A stretch of DNA of 23,166 bases from an uncultured Muribaculaceae bacterium (GCA_910583675.1 CAJTYH010000040.1:1-23166), one strand, 5' to 3'. Positions 9,901-17,139 are shown, counted from the first letter of the stretch. Numbers and translations: made by a program. Notes: generated from the letters alone by a model not told the origin.

Positions 9901-10072
9901 TGCCCGCAGTAGTGCCTTCGGCAAGAATACTTGCACCGATAAGCGGCTCACCCGACGGGTCGGTGACAGTGCCGCTCACAGTGATCGACTGCGCGTTGAC
10001 CCCGAGGGCGCACAGCAGTCCCACCATAAGAAATAAGAATTTCCCGGCGATTCCTGTTTTAGAATGTTTCAT
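6950..10072 (-). CDS. susC: SusC/RagA family TonB-dependent outer-membrane transporter
   Basis: A 1040-residue outer-membrane beta-barrel that imports oligosaccharides using TonB energy. In order: signal peptide ending VNAQ (about 1-28); CarboxypepD_reg-like domain (about 31-102) with GEPLIGASI and DGNYTI; TonB-box region NEVVAIGYG at 108-116; plug domain (about 118-243) with the SusC signature DASATAIYGSRASNG and VIIITTKKGT; then the barrel, ending in an aromatic residue (IVANF). It is the first gene of the SusCDEF operon and would partner with the SusD-like protein just downstream. There is no N-terminal STN domain, so an anti-sigma-type signalling role is unlikely. A-rich sequence rather than a Shine-Dalgarno precedes the ATG, as is usual in Bacteroidetes. 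The substrate is inferred to be starch-derived from susD and susF. Confidence 0.92.
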   Translation of the reverse strand: MKHSKTGIAGKFLFLMVGLLCALGVNAQSITVSGTVTDPSGEPLIGASILAEGTTAGTATDIDGNYTINAPSNGTLVFSYVGYDAQKVPVEGRSTINVTMQESSVMLNEVVAIGYGVVKKSDATGSVAVIKPDEVEAGLATSVQDMLVGQTPGVVVTKAGGPEGNANIRIRGEASLSGKSDPLIVVDGVPLSNDGVLGMSNPLAMISPENIESMTVLKDASATAIYGSRASNGVIIITTKKGTKGKPQVNFSANLYVDHARKLQKVLDADGFRNFIANDPRFGVESAAYRALGNANTDWQDEIYRTSVSSDYALSVGGTAGILPYRVSVTYTNSNGILKTSSMDRVTAGFNLTPKFFDDHLSVNANVKGYYVRNQFASTDAIGQAVAYDPTAPVMSNIPIAGGTAGMQYLFNGYTEPYSNDGQNIALLNDGNYNPVATLNQTDNYANVYRSNGNLQLDYSFHFLPELHANLNLGYDVSKSNNFYDIEANSHMAWKDHSKYGGATSSHEYAFRSNTLLDFYLNYRKDFEKIRSNLDVTAGYSWQRFSANGHKQGADSETGVATTMGLLPYQVTPDGIILNWNPATADQVGNVFKVDPNDPDGNYHWRNHLQLLSFFGRINYTFMERYLLTFTLRGDATSRFSKDNRWGVFPAVALGWKINDEAWMQGAASVLSDLKLRLGWGQTGQQDVGTTNNYLPTYTVSQPGSYYPGGLNGGWLTPYFPNGFNKDLTWETTTTWNAGLDYGFLNNRITGSIEAYLRNTTDLLSTVEVPAGSSTVSRLPQNIGSMRNYGVEFSIVAKPVVTNDFTWTLSYNVGWNHNEITDLHGLYFETGGGFGGTGGNCQIMAEGHPLYSFNLYQQVYDENGDPIEGCYVDQDGNGVIDGNDRVINHSALPKVTMTFGSQFRYKQWDFGFNLRSSLGNYVYASAIRGGTATDGIFRNGLNNLFESDVYFSANENLSDYWVRNASFLRCDNITLGYTWDNLIDNKLNLRLFAGVQNPFVITKYKGLDPEVADKDGKANGVDGNIYPRATTWSVGIVANF

Positions 10073-10414
10073 TTAGACTTAAATTGATATTAATGATTTT
10101 TCATGTCTCTCTCGTCCCTCTTTCTGACGTAGGCAGCTGATACGATGGATAGCTTCCAATCTTATGCGGAGCGCCGTGAGGCGTGCCGCATAATGGGTGC
10201 CCCCGGGGGCACGTGCACGGTATGATGAACTGTCGACCCGGGACACGGACGCCCGGACTCCAATTTCCAAATCATTAAATACCAAAATAACAAGTGGATG
10301 ATGTAGAATGTAAGCCACTCGTTTTTCCTGGCGTTTAAGGTTATCAGTCAGTATCGACTACACGTATCAAATAGAATCAGCGGCAAAATTATTTAAAAAT
10401 CTTAACAGTGCAAT
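10073..10414 (-). promoter_or_regulatory. Putative susC promoter and long structured leader
   Basis: A minus-strand promoter candidate pairs ATTG (plus-strand 10411-10414) with a perfect TAnnTTTG (TAATTTTG, 10384-10391) across 19 bases. It would give a leader of about 300 bases before the susC ATG. The leader contains a GC-rich structured part at about 10160-10260. One stem is TTATGCGG/CCGCATAA (10162-10169 with 10186-10193). A 16-base perfect palindrome, GTGCCCCCGGGGGCAC, lies at 10197-10212. A CCGGG/CCCGG stem pairs 10238-10242 with 10252-10256. It matches no riboswitch class I recognise and could instead be an inserted repeat. An open frame starting with GTG at 10318 and stopping at 10079 spans it; I do not call it a gene. 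Confidence 0.45.
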
Positions 10415-10604
10415 ACCGTAATTAAGGAAAATGGACGATTTTAAAGTTAATAATAGTTAAACACAAACCTCGGGATTGTCTATGCTACTAAGTATGAGCG
10501 CTGAATGCCGATCCGTGCCTTCCATAAGCGATTCCTAAGTGTTTATAACCTTTAAAAAATCAGGATAAAAGCAAAAGGATGTAAATATGCTTTTACCAAA
10601 TGGC

Positions 10605-10612
10605 TAACTTTG
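10605..10612 (+). promoter_or_regulatory. Candidate -7 element (TAACTTTG) for the outer-membrane receptor gene
   Basis: TAACTTTG is an exact match to the Bacteroidetes TAnnTTTG -7 element on the strand of the gene at 10933, but no TTTG lies at the expected upstream distance. If it is used, transcription would start near 10620, and the whole 190-base inverted repeat that follows would be in the 5' leader. A second perfect element, TAATTTTG, lies at 10786-10793 inside the right arm of that repeat and also lacks a good -33 box. Confidence 0.3.
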
Positions 10613-10617
10613 CATCA

Positions 10618-10807
10618 TATAAGTAAGTCATCAAAATTATTACATTATATATGAGCTTAAGCACTTTATATCATCAGCGGCGCTTTTTCGGTGATTTTAA
10701 TCCTCATCTTCAGTCGTGTAGCCCGCTACACTCCTTCATCTTCGGACTAAAATCCCTCGAAAAATCTCTCGCCGATGATATAAAATAATTTTGACGACTT
10801 ACTTATA
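10618..10807. repeat. 190-base imperfect inverted repeat, MITE-like
   Basis: The outer 24 bases at each end are inverted copies with one mismatch: TATAAGTAAGTC... at 10618-10641 and ...GACTTACTTATA at 10784-10807. Complementarity continues inward with gaps: TATATCATC near 10667 pairs with GATGATATA near 10774, and ATTTTA.TCC pairs with GGA.TAAAAT. The centre is a perfect hairpin, GTGTAGC-CC-GCTACAC, near 10715-10730. The ends carry TATA, which could be a palindromic target duplication. There is no open reading frame. The features fit a MITE or another dispersed structured repeat; copy number elsewhere in the genome is unknown. Confidence 0.65.
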
Positions 10808-10829
10808 GTCGGTTAAGACTTCCATTGAA

Positions 10830-10894
10830 AAGCGGTGCGGGAAATCCATGGTTTCCAACATTATTTTTCCAAAAAAGTGCTCACCGCACCGCTT
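10830..10894 (+). other. Stem-loop in the leader of the outer-membrane receptor gene
   Basis: An 11-bp perfect stem pairs AAGCGGTGCGG (10830-10840) with CCGCACCGCTT (10884-10894). Within the loop lies a smaller inverted repeat, GGAAA...TTTCC, around CCATGG. The stem ends about 38 bases before the ATG at 10933, so it would lie in the 5' leader. No T run follows the 3' arm. It could be an mRNA stability or attenuation element; its function is unknown. Confidence 0.45.
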
Positions 10895-10932
10895 CACGTT
10901 TACTCATAACTATTACACAAGAGAGAATTCAG

Positions 10933-13860
10933 ATGAAAATTTCGAGGCGAAACTCGATGCTGCCCATCGCTGCGGCCACCGCCATGGCAGCATGGGCATA
11001 CAACGTGACAGGCATCGTGACAGACCAGAACGGCGAGCCGCTCATGGATGCCACCGTGCGTGTGCTTCAGGCAAAGGATTCAGCCTTCGTCAAGGGTGGG
11101 ATCACCGACGTGGACGGCAATTTCCGGATCACAGACCTCAAGAAGGGGAAATACCTTATGGAAGCCACATACATAGGTTATGCCAAAAGCTATTCACCCA
11201 TCGACGTGAAGGGGAACGTGAAGATGGACACCATAAAGGTGGAGGAATCCTCCTACCTGCTCAAGGAAACCACGGTCATAGGTGTGAAGACTCCGATGAA
11301 GGTGATGCAGGACACCATAGAGTTCAACGCCGACACCTACAAGACCCCGCCGAACGCCGTGGTGGAAGACCTGCTCAAACGCCTTCCGGGCGTGGAAGTG
11401 GACTCCGACGGCAAGATCACAGCCAACGGCAAGTCCATCACCAAGATCCTCATAGACGGAAAGGAATTCTTCACCGACGATCCAAAGGTGGCATCGAAGA
11501 ACCTCCCGGTGAACATCGTGGACAAGCTGCAGGTGGTAGACCGCAAAAGCGACCTGGCACGCCTGACGGGAGTGGACGACGGAGAGGATGAGACCGTGAT
11601 AAACCTCACCGTCAAGAAAGGGATGAAAAACGGATGGTTCGGAAACATCGAAGGGGGATACGGCACGGACGACCGCTATCTCGGCTCATTCAACATAAAC
11701 CGCTTCTGGGACAACAACCAGGTGACCGTGCTCGGATCGGCCAACAATACCAACGGCATGGGATTCACCGACAACAACGGCAACCGTTTCCGTCGCTTCG
11801 GAGGGGGGCGCGGCATAACCACAAGCCAGTCGTTCGGCATCAACTTCAATCTCGGCAAGGACGAGAAGCTGCGTTTCGGCGGCGACGTGACATACTCACA
11901 CACCGACCGCGATACCCGCACCTCGCGCGAACGTCAGTACCTGTTTGCCAACGACTCCAAATGGGAAAGTTCCCGCAACGACAACCGCGACAAGGGGCAC
12001 AACCTCCAGGCGCACTTCCGCGTGGAATGGAAACCGGACTCGTTCAACACGTTCGACTTCCGCCCGTCGTTCTCATACAACACCAACCGCTCCACCTCCT
12101 CAAGCACCGACCGCATGACCGGGGCGCGCATGGTGGACGGCCAGACCATCTACGACCAACCGATAAACTACAGCATCAACAATGCCGGCTCACACGGCAA
12201 GTCCATAGAGGCATCAGGCCGTATGATCTACAACCACAGCTTCGCCTCACACCGCGGACGCTCATTCTCGGTGATGGCCAACTACTCATTCTCCAACGTG
12301 CGCGAATATGAGAACTCCCTCGCATACACCTTCTTCAACAACAAGGAGGGGGTAGGGGCGCCCAATGACGAATTCGAGGAAGCGGAACGCGAAGAGATAG
12401 ACAGCGATCCCGAAAGCTACCGCGAATATGTCTACGAGCAGTACACCTCCAACCACCGGTGGACTAACAACGTCTCCGGACGCATCAGTTGGACGGAACC
12501 GTTGGGCGACGTGGCAAATGGCCATTTCCTCACCGTGGCATACCGCATACAGTACCGCTGGAACAATGCCGACAAGATCGTGGATCAGCGATCTCCCACG
12601 GAAAACCCGTGGCTGCTGCCAGACCCGCTGAATCCGAACTTCGCAGACTTCGTCTACGGCCCATGGGAATACCAACCCGACATATCCAACCGCTTCCGCA
12701 ACAACTTCATGAACCAGGACATACGCGCGGGATACAAGAAGGTGCATGCAAAATACACCCTCGATGCCGGTATCTCATTGGTTCCATCCATGACCAAGAG
12801 CATAGACCTTATCAACAGCGCCAAGAGCATACCCGAGCGATGGGTATGGAACTATGCCCCCTACCTGCGCTACCGCTACCGCATGGACAAGCAAAGCTCC
12901 GTGGAGGTCAACTACAACGGACGCTCCTCGCAGCCGTCGCTCACACAGTTGCAGCCGGTGGTGGACAACTCCAACCCCATGAACATAGTGCAGGGTAATC
13001 CCAACCTCGATCCGGAATTCAGCCACAGCCTGCGTCTGCGTTTCCAGAAATTCTCAGCCGAGAGCCAACGCTCGATCATGGTGATGGCGGACGGCCAGAT
13101 GACCCAGAACGCCATCATATCGCGCACCATATTCGACAACGAGACCGGAGGCCGCTACACGACCTACGAGAACGTGAACGGGGTGTGGAACGCACGCATC
13201 ATGAACATGTTCTCGCAACCTTTCGGCCACAACAAATCATGGTCTTTCAACAACCACATCTTCGTCAATGCCAATCAGGGGATCGGCTACAACAACGGTA
13301 TGCGCAACCGCTCCACGTCGCTCATGATAGCCGAAAGCCCGGCGATCGCCTTCCGCCCTCAGAGCCTCGAACTGGAGCTTCGTCCCAACTGGCGCATGCA
13401 GAAGACCTTCAATACCCTTGGGAACGTGAACACGCAGACCGTCCACAACTACGGCGGATCGTTCTACGGCTCATGGTACACATCGTTCGGACTGGTGCTC
13501 TCCACCGACCTCACCTATACCGCCTCCTCGGGCTACACACAGGGATACAACCAGAAGGAATGGATGTGGAATGCCTCCATCGCATACCAGTTCCTGCGTA
13601 ACCGTCAAGCCACCATCATGCTTAAAGGATTCGACCTCCTGCAGCAGCGTTCCAACATAAGCCGTTCGGTAACCGCCAACTACATTGACGACACCCGCTA
13701 CAACTCCCTCACCCGCTACTTCATGCTTACCTTCAGCTACAAGCTCAACACTTTCGGCAAGGGACGGCAACCCGACGCCTCCGAGGGCAACATGATGCGC
13801 GGCGGCCGTGACGGAGGCAGACGTGGCCCCGGCGGCCCCCCTCCCGGCATGCGCCACTAA
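10933..13860 (+). CDS. Outer-membrane beta-barrel protein, TonB-dependent receptor-like, with Gly/Arg-rich tail
   Basis: A 975-residue outer-membrane protein of the CarboxypepD_reg / OMP_b-brl_3 type. The ATG at 10933, 36 codons inside a longer open frame, is preferred because it gives a signal peptide ending AWA (about 1-22) and has GAGAGA about 10 bases upstream. A CarboxypepD-like domain spans about 24-105 (TGIVTDQNGEPLMDATV, DGNFRI). A plug-like region (about 128-230) holds KRLPGVEVDSDGKI and the DGKEFF motif typical of this family. The barrel follows to about residue 942, ending in YFMLTFSYKLNTF. Unusually for a barrel, about 33 residues of Gly/Arg/Pro-rich sequence come after it (MMRGGRDGGRRGPGGPP). 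No SusD partner is adjacent, so this is probably not a glycan importer of the SusC type. The substrate is unknown. Confidence 0.85.
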   Translation: MKISRRNSMLPIAAATAMAAWAYNVTGIVTDQNGEPLMDATVRVLQAKDSAFVKGGITDVDGNFRITDLKKGKYLMEATYIGYAKSYSPIDVKGNVKMDTIKVEESSYLLKETTVIGVKTPMKVMQDTIEFNADTYKTPPNAVVEDLLKRLPGVEVDSDGKITANGKSITKILIDGKEFFTDDPKVASKNLPVNIVDKLQVVDRKSDLARLTGVDDGEDETVINLTVKKGMKNGWFGNIEGGYGTDDRYLGSFNINRFWDNNQVTVLGSANNTNGMGFTDNNGNRFRRFGGGRGITTSQSFGINFNLGKDEKLRFGGDVTYSHTDRDTRTSRERQYLFANDSKWESSRNDNRDKGHNLQAHFRVEWKPDSFNTFDFRPSFSYNTNRSTSSSTDRMTGARMVDGQTIYDQPINYSINNAGSHGKSIEASGRMIYNHSFASHRGRSFSVMANYSFSNVREYENSLAYTFFNNKEGVGAPNDEFEEAEREEIDSDPESYREYVYEQYTSNHRWTNNVSGRISWTEPLGDVANGHFLTVAYRIQYRWNNADKIVDQRSPTENPWLLPDPLNPNFADFVYGPWEYQPDISNRFRNNFMNQDIRAGYKKVHAKYTLDAGISLVPSMTKSIDLINSAKSIPERWVWNYAPYLRYRYRMDKQSSVEVNYNGRSSQPSLTQLQPVVDNSNPMNIVQGNPNLDPEFSHSLRLRFQKFSAESQRSIMVMADGQMTQNAIISRTIFDNETGGRYTTYENVNGVWNARIMNMFSQPFGHNKSWSFNNHIFVNANQGIGYNNGMRNRSTSLMIAESPAIAFRPQSLELELRPNWRMQKTFNTLGNVNTQTVHNYGGSFYGSWYTSFGLVLSTDLTYTASSGYTQGYNQKEWMWNASIAYQFLRNRQATIMLKGFDLLQQRSNISRSVTANYIDDTRYNSLTRYFMLTFSYKLNTFGKGRQPDASEGNMMRGGRDGGRRGPGGPPPGMRH

Positions 13861-13864
13861 TCCC

Positions 13865-13905
13865 CATACGGCCATAAAGCCTTCGAAGAAGGCGTATGAA
13901 ATTTT
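13865..13905 (+). terminator. Weak terminator-like hairpin after the receptor gene
   Basis: CATACG (13865-13870) pairs with CGTATG (13893-13898). Just inside the right arm is a smaller perfect hairpin, GCCTTC-GAA-GAAGGC (13879-13893), which competes for one base. AAATTTT follows. It starts four bases after the stop codon. The T run is short, so confidence is modest. Confidence 0.4.
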
Positions 13906-13906
13906 A

Positions 13907-13973
13907 ACCGTGAAGCGACCCCAGAAAGTGGATAGTGCATTAACTGTCCAACTTTCTGGGGTCACTTCACGGT
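13907..13973. repeat. 67-base near-complete hairpin resembling IS3-family ends (MITE or IS remnant)
   Basis: Nearly every base of 13907-13973 pairs: ACCGTGAAG with CTTCACGGT, one mismatch, then GACCCCAGAAAGT with ACTTTCTGGGGTC, then after a bulge GGATAGT with ACTGTCC (one G-U pair), leaving a six-base loop GCATTA. Read on the minus strand, TGACCCCAGAAAGTTGGACA closely resembles the terminal inverted repeats of IS3-family (IS150-group) elements as I remember them. That suggests two IS ends joined without a transposase. No T run follows, so a terminator role alone would not explain it. Confidence 0.6.
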
Positions 13974-14062
13974 GGATCATACACCCACATCCCCATTGCA
14001 TACCGTATTACTCCGACTTATTGCGATACATGCGCTTATAGTATAGCACTACGTGGGGTGGA

Positions 14063-14094
14063 TTTGGTGTTTTGGGAGATTCTGGCTACCTTTG
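14063..14094 (+). promoter_or_regulatory. Consensus Bacteroidetes promoter of the C10 protease gene
   Basis: TTTG at 14063-14066, a 20-base spacer, then TACCTTTG at 14087-14094: an exact match to the TTTG / TAnnTTTG promoter with ideal spacing. The start codon lies 46 bases past the -7 element, giving a leader of about 40 bases. This is the best promoter in the window. Confidence 0.85.
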
Positions 14095-14140
14095 CCGCAA
14101 GTAACCAACTAATACCTTCCGTTACATTACAAGCTAACGC

Positions 14141-16135
14141 ATGAAAAAATTCTACATCAGCCTCATGGCATTGCTGAGCGTCACAGCAATCCATGCAGAG
14201 ACGCTTACGCCCGCAGAGGCGATCGCCCGTCTTAACGACACACCGAACCTTCCGGCAAAAGTAAGAGTTGCCAATGCGACAACACCCAGCCTCGTCCAGA
14301 CCATCGAGACCCGTTCGGGAGAGCCGGCGGTATATCTGTTTGCCGACAACGACCAAATGGTGGCTGTCAGCGCCAACGACGTGGCCGCTCCCCTCCTTGG
14401 CTACGGCCTTACCCCCGGTGAAGGTGAACTTCCACCACAGATGACTGCATGGCTCAACGACTACGCCGTAGCCATCGCCTATGCAGACAGCCTTCAGAAA
14501 GAGGACAAATGGGCGAAAGGCACCACGCCAAGGCGCATACAACCCAATGAAACCGTGATAGGGCCGTTGCTGACATGCACATGGAATCAGGACAATCCCT
14601 ACAACCGCCTGTGCCCCAAGCAGGACGGACAAGCCACATTCACCGGTTGCGTAGCCACAGCCATGGCACAGGTGATGTACTACCACAAATATCCCGACAG
14701 AAGCACGGGTGAAGGCACCGCCACCATGGGAGACCAGACACTCACACGCTCCCTGGAGACCACCTTTACATGGGATATGATGATCGACAACTACGGAGCC
14801 GGCTTCAATTCCCGTCAGGGACAGGCCGTGGCAAACCTCATGGTAACCTGCGGGTTCGCCGTGAACATGGGCTACAGCACTGCCGGATCGGGCGCACTGA
14901 GCGAAAACGTGCCCCGCGCATTCGTCAACAATTTTTCCTACGACAAGACTGCGTGGCTCTACTACCGCGACAACTATACCCTGCAGGAATGGGAAGACAT
15001 GCTCATAAGCGAACTTCGCGACAACGGCCCGATATACTACGCGGGAGCCAGCGCGAACGGAGCACATGCTTTCGTCTGCGACGGATATGACGGAGACCAT
15101 TACTACCATTTCAACTGGGGATGGGGAGGATACTGCGACGGGTATTTCCTGATGGATGCCCTTGACCCCTCCGGACAAGGGATCGGAGGATATGAAGGTG
15201 GCTACAACCTCGGGCAGTCAGCAATGATGGGAGTACGCAAACCGGTGGAAGGATCGGAGAAACCGGAACCGCGACTTTCACAGGGTGGCGACCGTGATCT
15301 TACGGCCAAGCTTGAGGGGAGGAATCTGTCCTTTGACAACGGATGGTTCTACTACGGATACGAACGTGCGGGATTCTACATAGCCTTCGAATTCGAGCAC
15401 CGTCAGACCGGCGACAAGCGTTATCACGTGGTGTTCTCGTCACCCGGATACCTTGATCCCTTCTGGGGATATACGTCACTCAGCGCCCAACTCGCCACAA
15501 CATATCCCGACGGCACATACGACGTGCGCGTGGTCACCCGCACTTCCACTTCCAAGCCATGGGTACGCGTGTTCCACAATACCAAATACAAAGACTACGT
15601 GCCTGTCACCTTCAAGCTCGGAACACCGGTGCTCGGAGAAAACCCTCCAGCCATCGGAGACCTCACGATAGAGGCGTCGCTTGACAACAAGGAGCTTTAC
15701 CGCAATGTGGAGGCATCCTATACGATCACCGTATCCAACACCACGGCAAGCATACAGAGATTCAACCTTTCCCCGGCACTCATCGACGAGGAGGGGACAA
15801 CGGTGGCCTCAGGATCATATCAACGTTTCAGCGTCAAACCGGATGCCACCCAGACATCCACTGTCAAGTTCAACCTTGAATACAATGAGGATTTCCAGAT
15901 AGGCAAGGAATACGAACTCGTACTTTACAACTTCACTACAAAGGAGATAAAAGCATCCCTCGGAAAAGTGACCGTAAAGGACGATCCCTCCGGCACGGAG
16001 ATCACCCCGGCGGATCCTGAGACAGGGCAGAAAGCCACCTACTACAACCTTCAGGGTATAGAGGTAGCCGATCCCTCCTGCGGCATCTACCTGATGCGGA
16101 AGGGGGATACCGTCAGGAAAGTTATAATACCCTAA
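14141..16135 (+). CDS. Secreted C10 family cysteine protease (streptopain/interpain-like)
   Basis: A 664-residue secreted cysteine endopeptidase. The signal peptide ends IHAE (about 1-19). A Spi-type inhibitory propeptide spans about 20-115. The peptidase domain (about 140-365) carries the nucleophile in FTGCVATAMAQVMYYHKYP (Cys170), the catalytic His in NGAHAFVCDGYDG (His309) and the FNWGWGG segment near 324-330 that shapes the active site, in the family order. A long beta-rich C-terminal region follows, and the last 35 residues form the tail YYNLQGIEV...GIYLMRKG, which matches the end of the protein at 153-2579. The active enzyme is expected after pro-region removal. It has its own strong promoter and a terminator hairpin, so it is monocistronic. 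Relatives include SpeB of Streptococcus and interpain A of Prevotella; the target here is unknown. Confidence 0.9.
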   Translation: MKKFYISLMALLSVTAIHAETLTPAEAIARLNDTPNLPAKVRVANATTPSLVQTIETRSGEPAVYLFADNDQMVAVSANDVAAPLLGYGLTPGEGELPPQMTAWLNDYAVAIAYADSLQKEDKWAKGTTPRRIQPNETVIGPLLTCTWNQDNPYNRLCPKQDGQATFTGCVATAMAQVMYYHKYPDRSTGEGTATMGDQTLTRSLETTFTWDMMIDNYGAGFNSRQGQAVANLMVTCGFAVNMGYSTAGSGALSENVPRAFVNNFSYDKTAWLYYRDNYTLQEWEDMLISELRDNGPIYYAGASANGAHAFVCDGYDGDHYYHFNWGWGGYCDGYFLMDALDPSGQGIGGYEGGYNLGQSAMMGVRKPVEGSEKPEPRLSQGGDRDLTAKLEGRNLSFDNGWFYYGYERAGFYIAFEFEHRQTGDKRYHVVFSSPGYLDPFWGYTSLSAQLATTYPDGTYDVRVVTRTSTSKPWVRVFHNTKYKDYVPVTFKLGTPVLGENPPAIGDLTIEASLDNKELYRNVEASYTITVSNTTASIQRFNLSPALIDEEGTTVASGSYQRFSVKPDATQTSTVKFNLEYNEDFQIGKEYELVLYNFTTKEIKASLGKVTVKDDPSGTEITPADPETGQKATYYNLQGIEVADPSCGIYLMRKGDTVRKVIIP

Positions 16136-16147
16136 AAAGCATACTTG

Positions 16148-16179
16148 ACAGGCAAGAAACCGCATGGTTTCTTGCCTGT
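16148..16179 (+). terminator. Perfect 14-bp hairpin after the C10 protease gene
   Basis: ACAGGCAAGAAACC (16148-16161), loop GCAT, then GGTTTCTTGCCTGT (16166-16179): a perfect 14-bp stem starting 12 bases after the stop codon. Only TTCGCTT follows rather than a full T run. Its right arm overlaps the likely -33 box of the next promoter. Confidence 0.7.
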
Positions 16180-16202
16180 TCGCTTATAAATAGGTAATTT
16201 CG
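16171..16202 (+). promoter_or_regulatory. Putative rnz promoter overlapping the upstream terminator
   Basis: CTTG (16171-16174), a 20-base spacer and TAATTTCG (16195-16202) each match the Bacteroidetes consensus with one mismatch. The start codon follows 16 bases later, giving a leader of only about 10 bases. The -33 box would lie in the 3' arm of the protease terminator. Confidence 0.4.
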
Positions 16203-16218
16203 CTCCCGATATCACATT

Positions 16219-17139
16219 ATGAGCGAATTCAAGCTACACATATTGGGATGCGGATCAGCCACCCCGTCGTTGCGCCATCTCCCGTCATGCCAGGTCGTGG
16301 AATACCGCGGCCAGTTACTTATGGTTGACTGCGGAGAAGGTGCGCAGCTCTCCATGCGCCGCATGGGGCTGAGATTCTCACGGCTAAACCACATATTCCT
16401 GAGCCATCTCCACGGCGACCATTGCCTTGGCCTTCCCGGCCTGCTGTCCACGCTTGCATTGCATCAGACTGGAGGCACCGTGACAGTGCACACCTTTGCC
16501 GAGGGAGCCAAGCTCTTTGGAGAGATGGTTGATTTCTTCTGCCGCGAACGCTCGTATGAGTTGAAATTCAACATCATCGACCCGACGATACGCCAGACAG
16601 TGCTTGACCTGCCGGGTCTCACTGTGGAAGCATTCCCATTGCGACACCGCGTTCCCACGGTAGGATTCCTTTTCAAGGAGAAGCCCAAGCTGCGGCATCT
16701 GCGCGGCGACATGGTAAAGTTCCATGGCGTACCGGTGTCGCAGATGAAGGCCATAAAGGAGGGTGCCGATTTCATCAACAGCGAAGGGAAAACGATTCCC
16801 AACGACATGCTCACCACTGCCGCCGACCATTCGGCAAGCTATGCATACTGCTCGGACACGGTATTTACCCCGTCGCTGGCGGAAACCGTGAAGGGGGTGG
16901 ATCTTCTCTATCACGAGGCCACATATGCCGACGACTGTGCCGAAAAAGCCCGCGCCCGAGGCCACTCTACAGCCTCGGAAGCCGCCCGCATAGCCTCCAT
17001 GGCGCATGCCGGACAGCTTGTCATCGGCCATTACTCCAAAGCCTACAACAGCGAGGAACAGCACCTCTCGGATGCACGGGCTATATTTCCTGATACCATA
17101 GCCGCCAATGAAGGACTCTCTATTTCAATTAGTAATTAG
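16219..17139 (+). CDS. rnz: Ribonuclease Z (tRNA 3'-end endonuclease)
   Basis: A 306-residue metallo-beta-lactamase-fold nuclease that removes 3' trailers from tRNA precursors in the cytoplasm. The zinc motif H63-x-H65-x-D67-H68 is present (SHLHGDHCLGLPG), preceded by the N-terminal LGCGSATP and DCGEGAQ. Further family landmarks are FPLRHRVPTVGF, DHSASYAYCSDT, LYHEATY and the C-terminal GHYSKAY, with their metal-binding His and Asp residues. The length is normal for bacterial RNase Z. The final codons (ATT AGT AAT TAG) lie inside an AT-rich repeat at 17126-17159, so the last residues (ISN) appear to come from that repeat. Confidence 0.95.
   Translation: MSEFKLHILGCGSATPSLRHLPSCQVVEYRGQLLMVDCGEGAQLSMRRMGLRFSRLNHIFLSHLHGDHCLGLPGLLSTLALHQTGGTVTVHTFAEGAKLFGEMVDFFCRERSYELKFNIIDPTIRQTVLDLPGLTVEAFPLRHRVPTVGFLFKEKPKLRHLRGDMVKFHGVPVSQMKAIKEGADFINSEGKTIPNDMLTTAADHSASYAYCSDTVFTPSLAETVKGVDLLYHEATYADDCAEKARARGHSTASEAARIASMAHAGQLVIGHYSKAYNSEEQHLSDARAIFPDTIAANEGLSISISN

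Noticed and set aside
10079..10318. 79-codon frame upstream of susC as a gene
   Set aside because: It runs through GC-rich hairpins, resembles no family I know and is Arg/His rich. I keep it only as a possible leader frame in the findings.
10618..10807. Invertible promoter switch (phase variation) for susC
   Set aside because: The inverted arms could in principle support inversion, but no recombinase gene is nearby. The interior is itself partly self-complementary, which fits a MITE or RNA hairpin better.
10825..10932. N-terminal extension of the outer-membrane receptor from ATG 10825
   Set aside because: It would put 36 residues before the signal peptide and would translate through the 11-bp leader hairpin; the ATG at 10933 fits better.
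13471..14001. 176-codon minus-strand frame covering the IS3-like hairpin, considered as a transposase remnant
   Set aside because: No DDE or helix-turn-helix motif is visible, and most of it is antisense to the receptor gene.
14036..15178. 380-codon open frame on the minus strand
   Set aside because: Antisense shadow of the C10 protease gene, which has intact catalytic motifs and a perfect promoter on the plus strand.
16219..17139. Arylsulfatase or other metallo-beta-lactamase identity for the 306-residue protein
   Set aside because: The LGCGSATP start, H-x-H-x-D-H motif, HYSKAY-like end and length all fit RNase Z.
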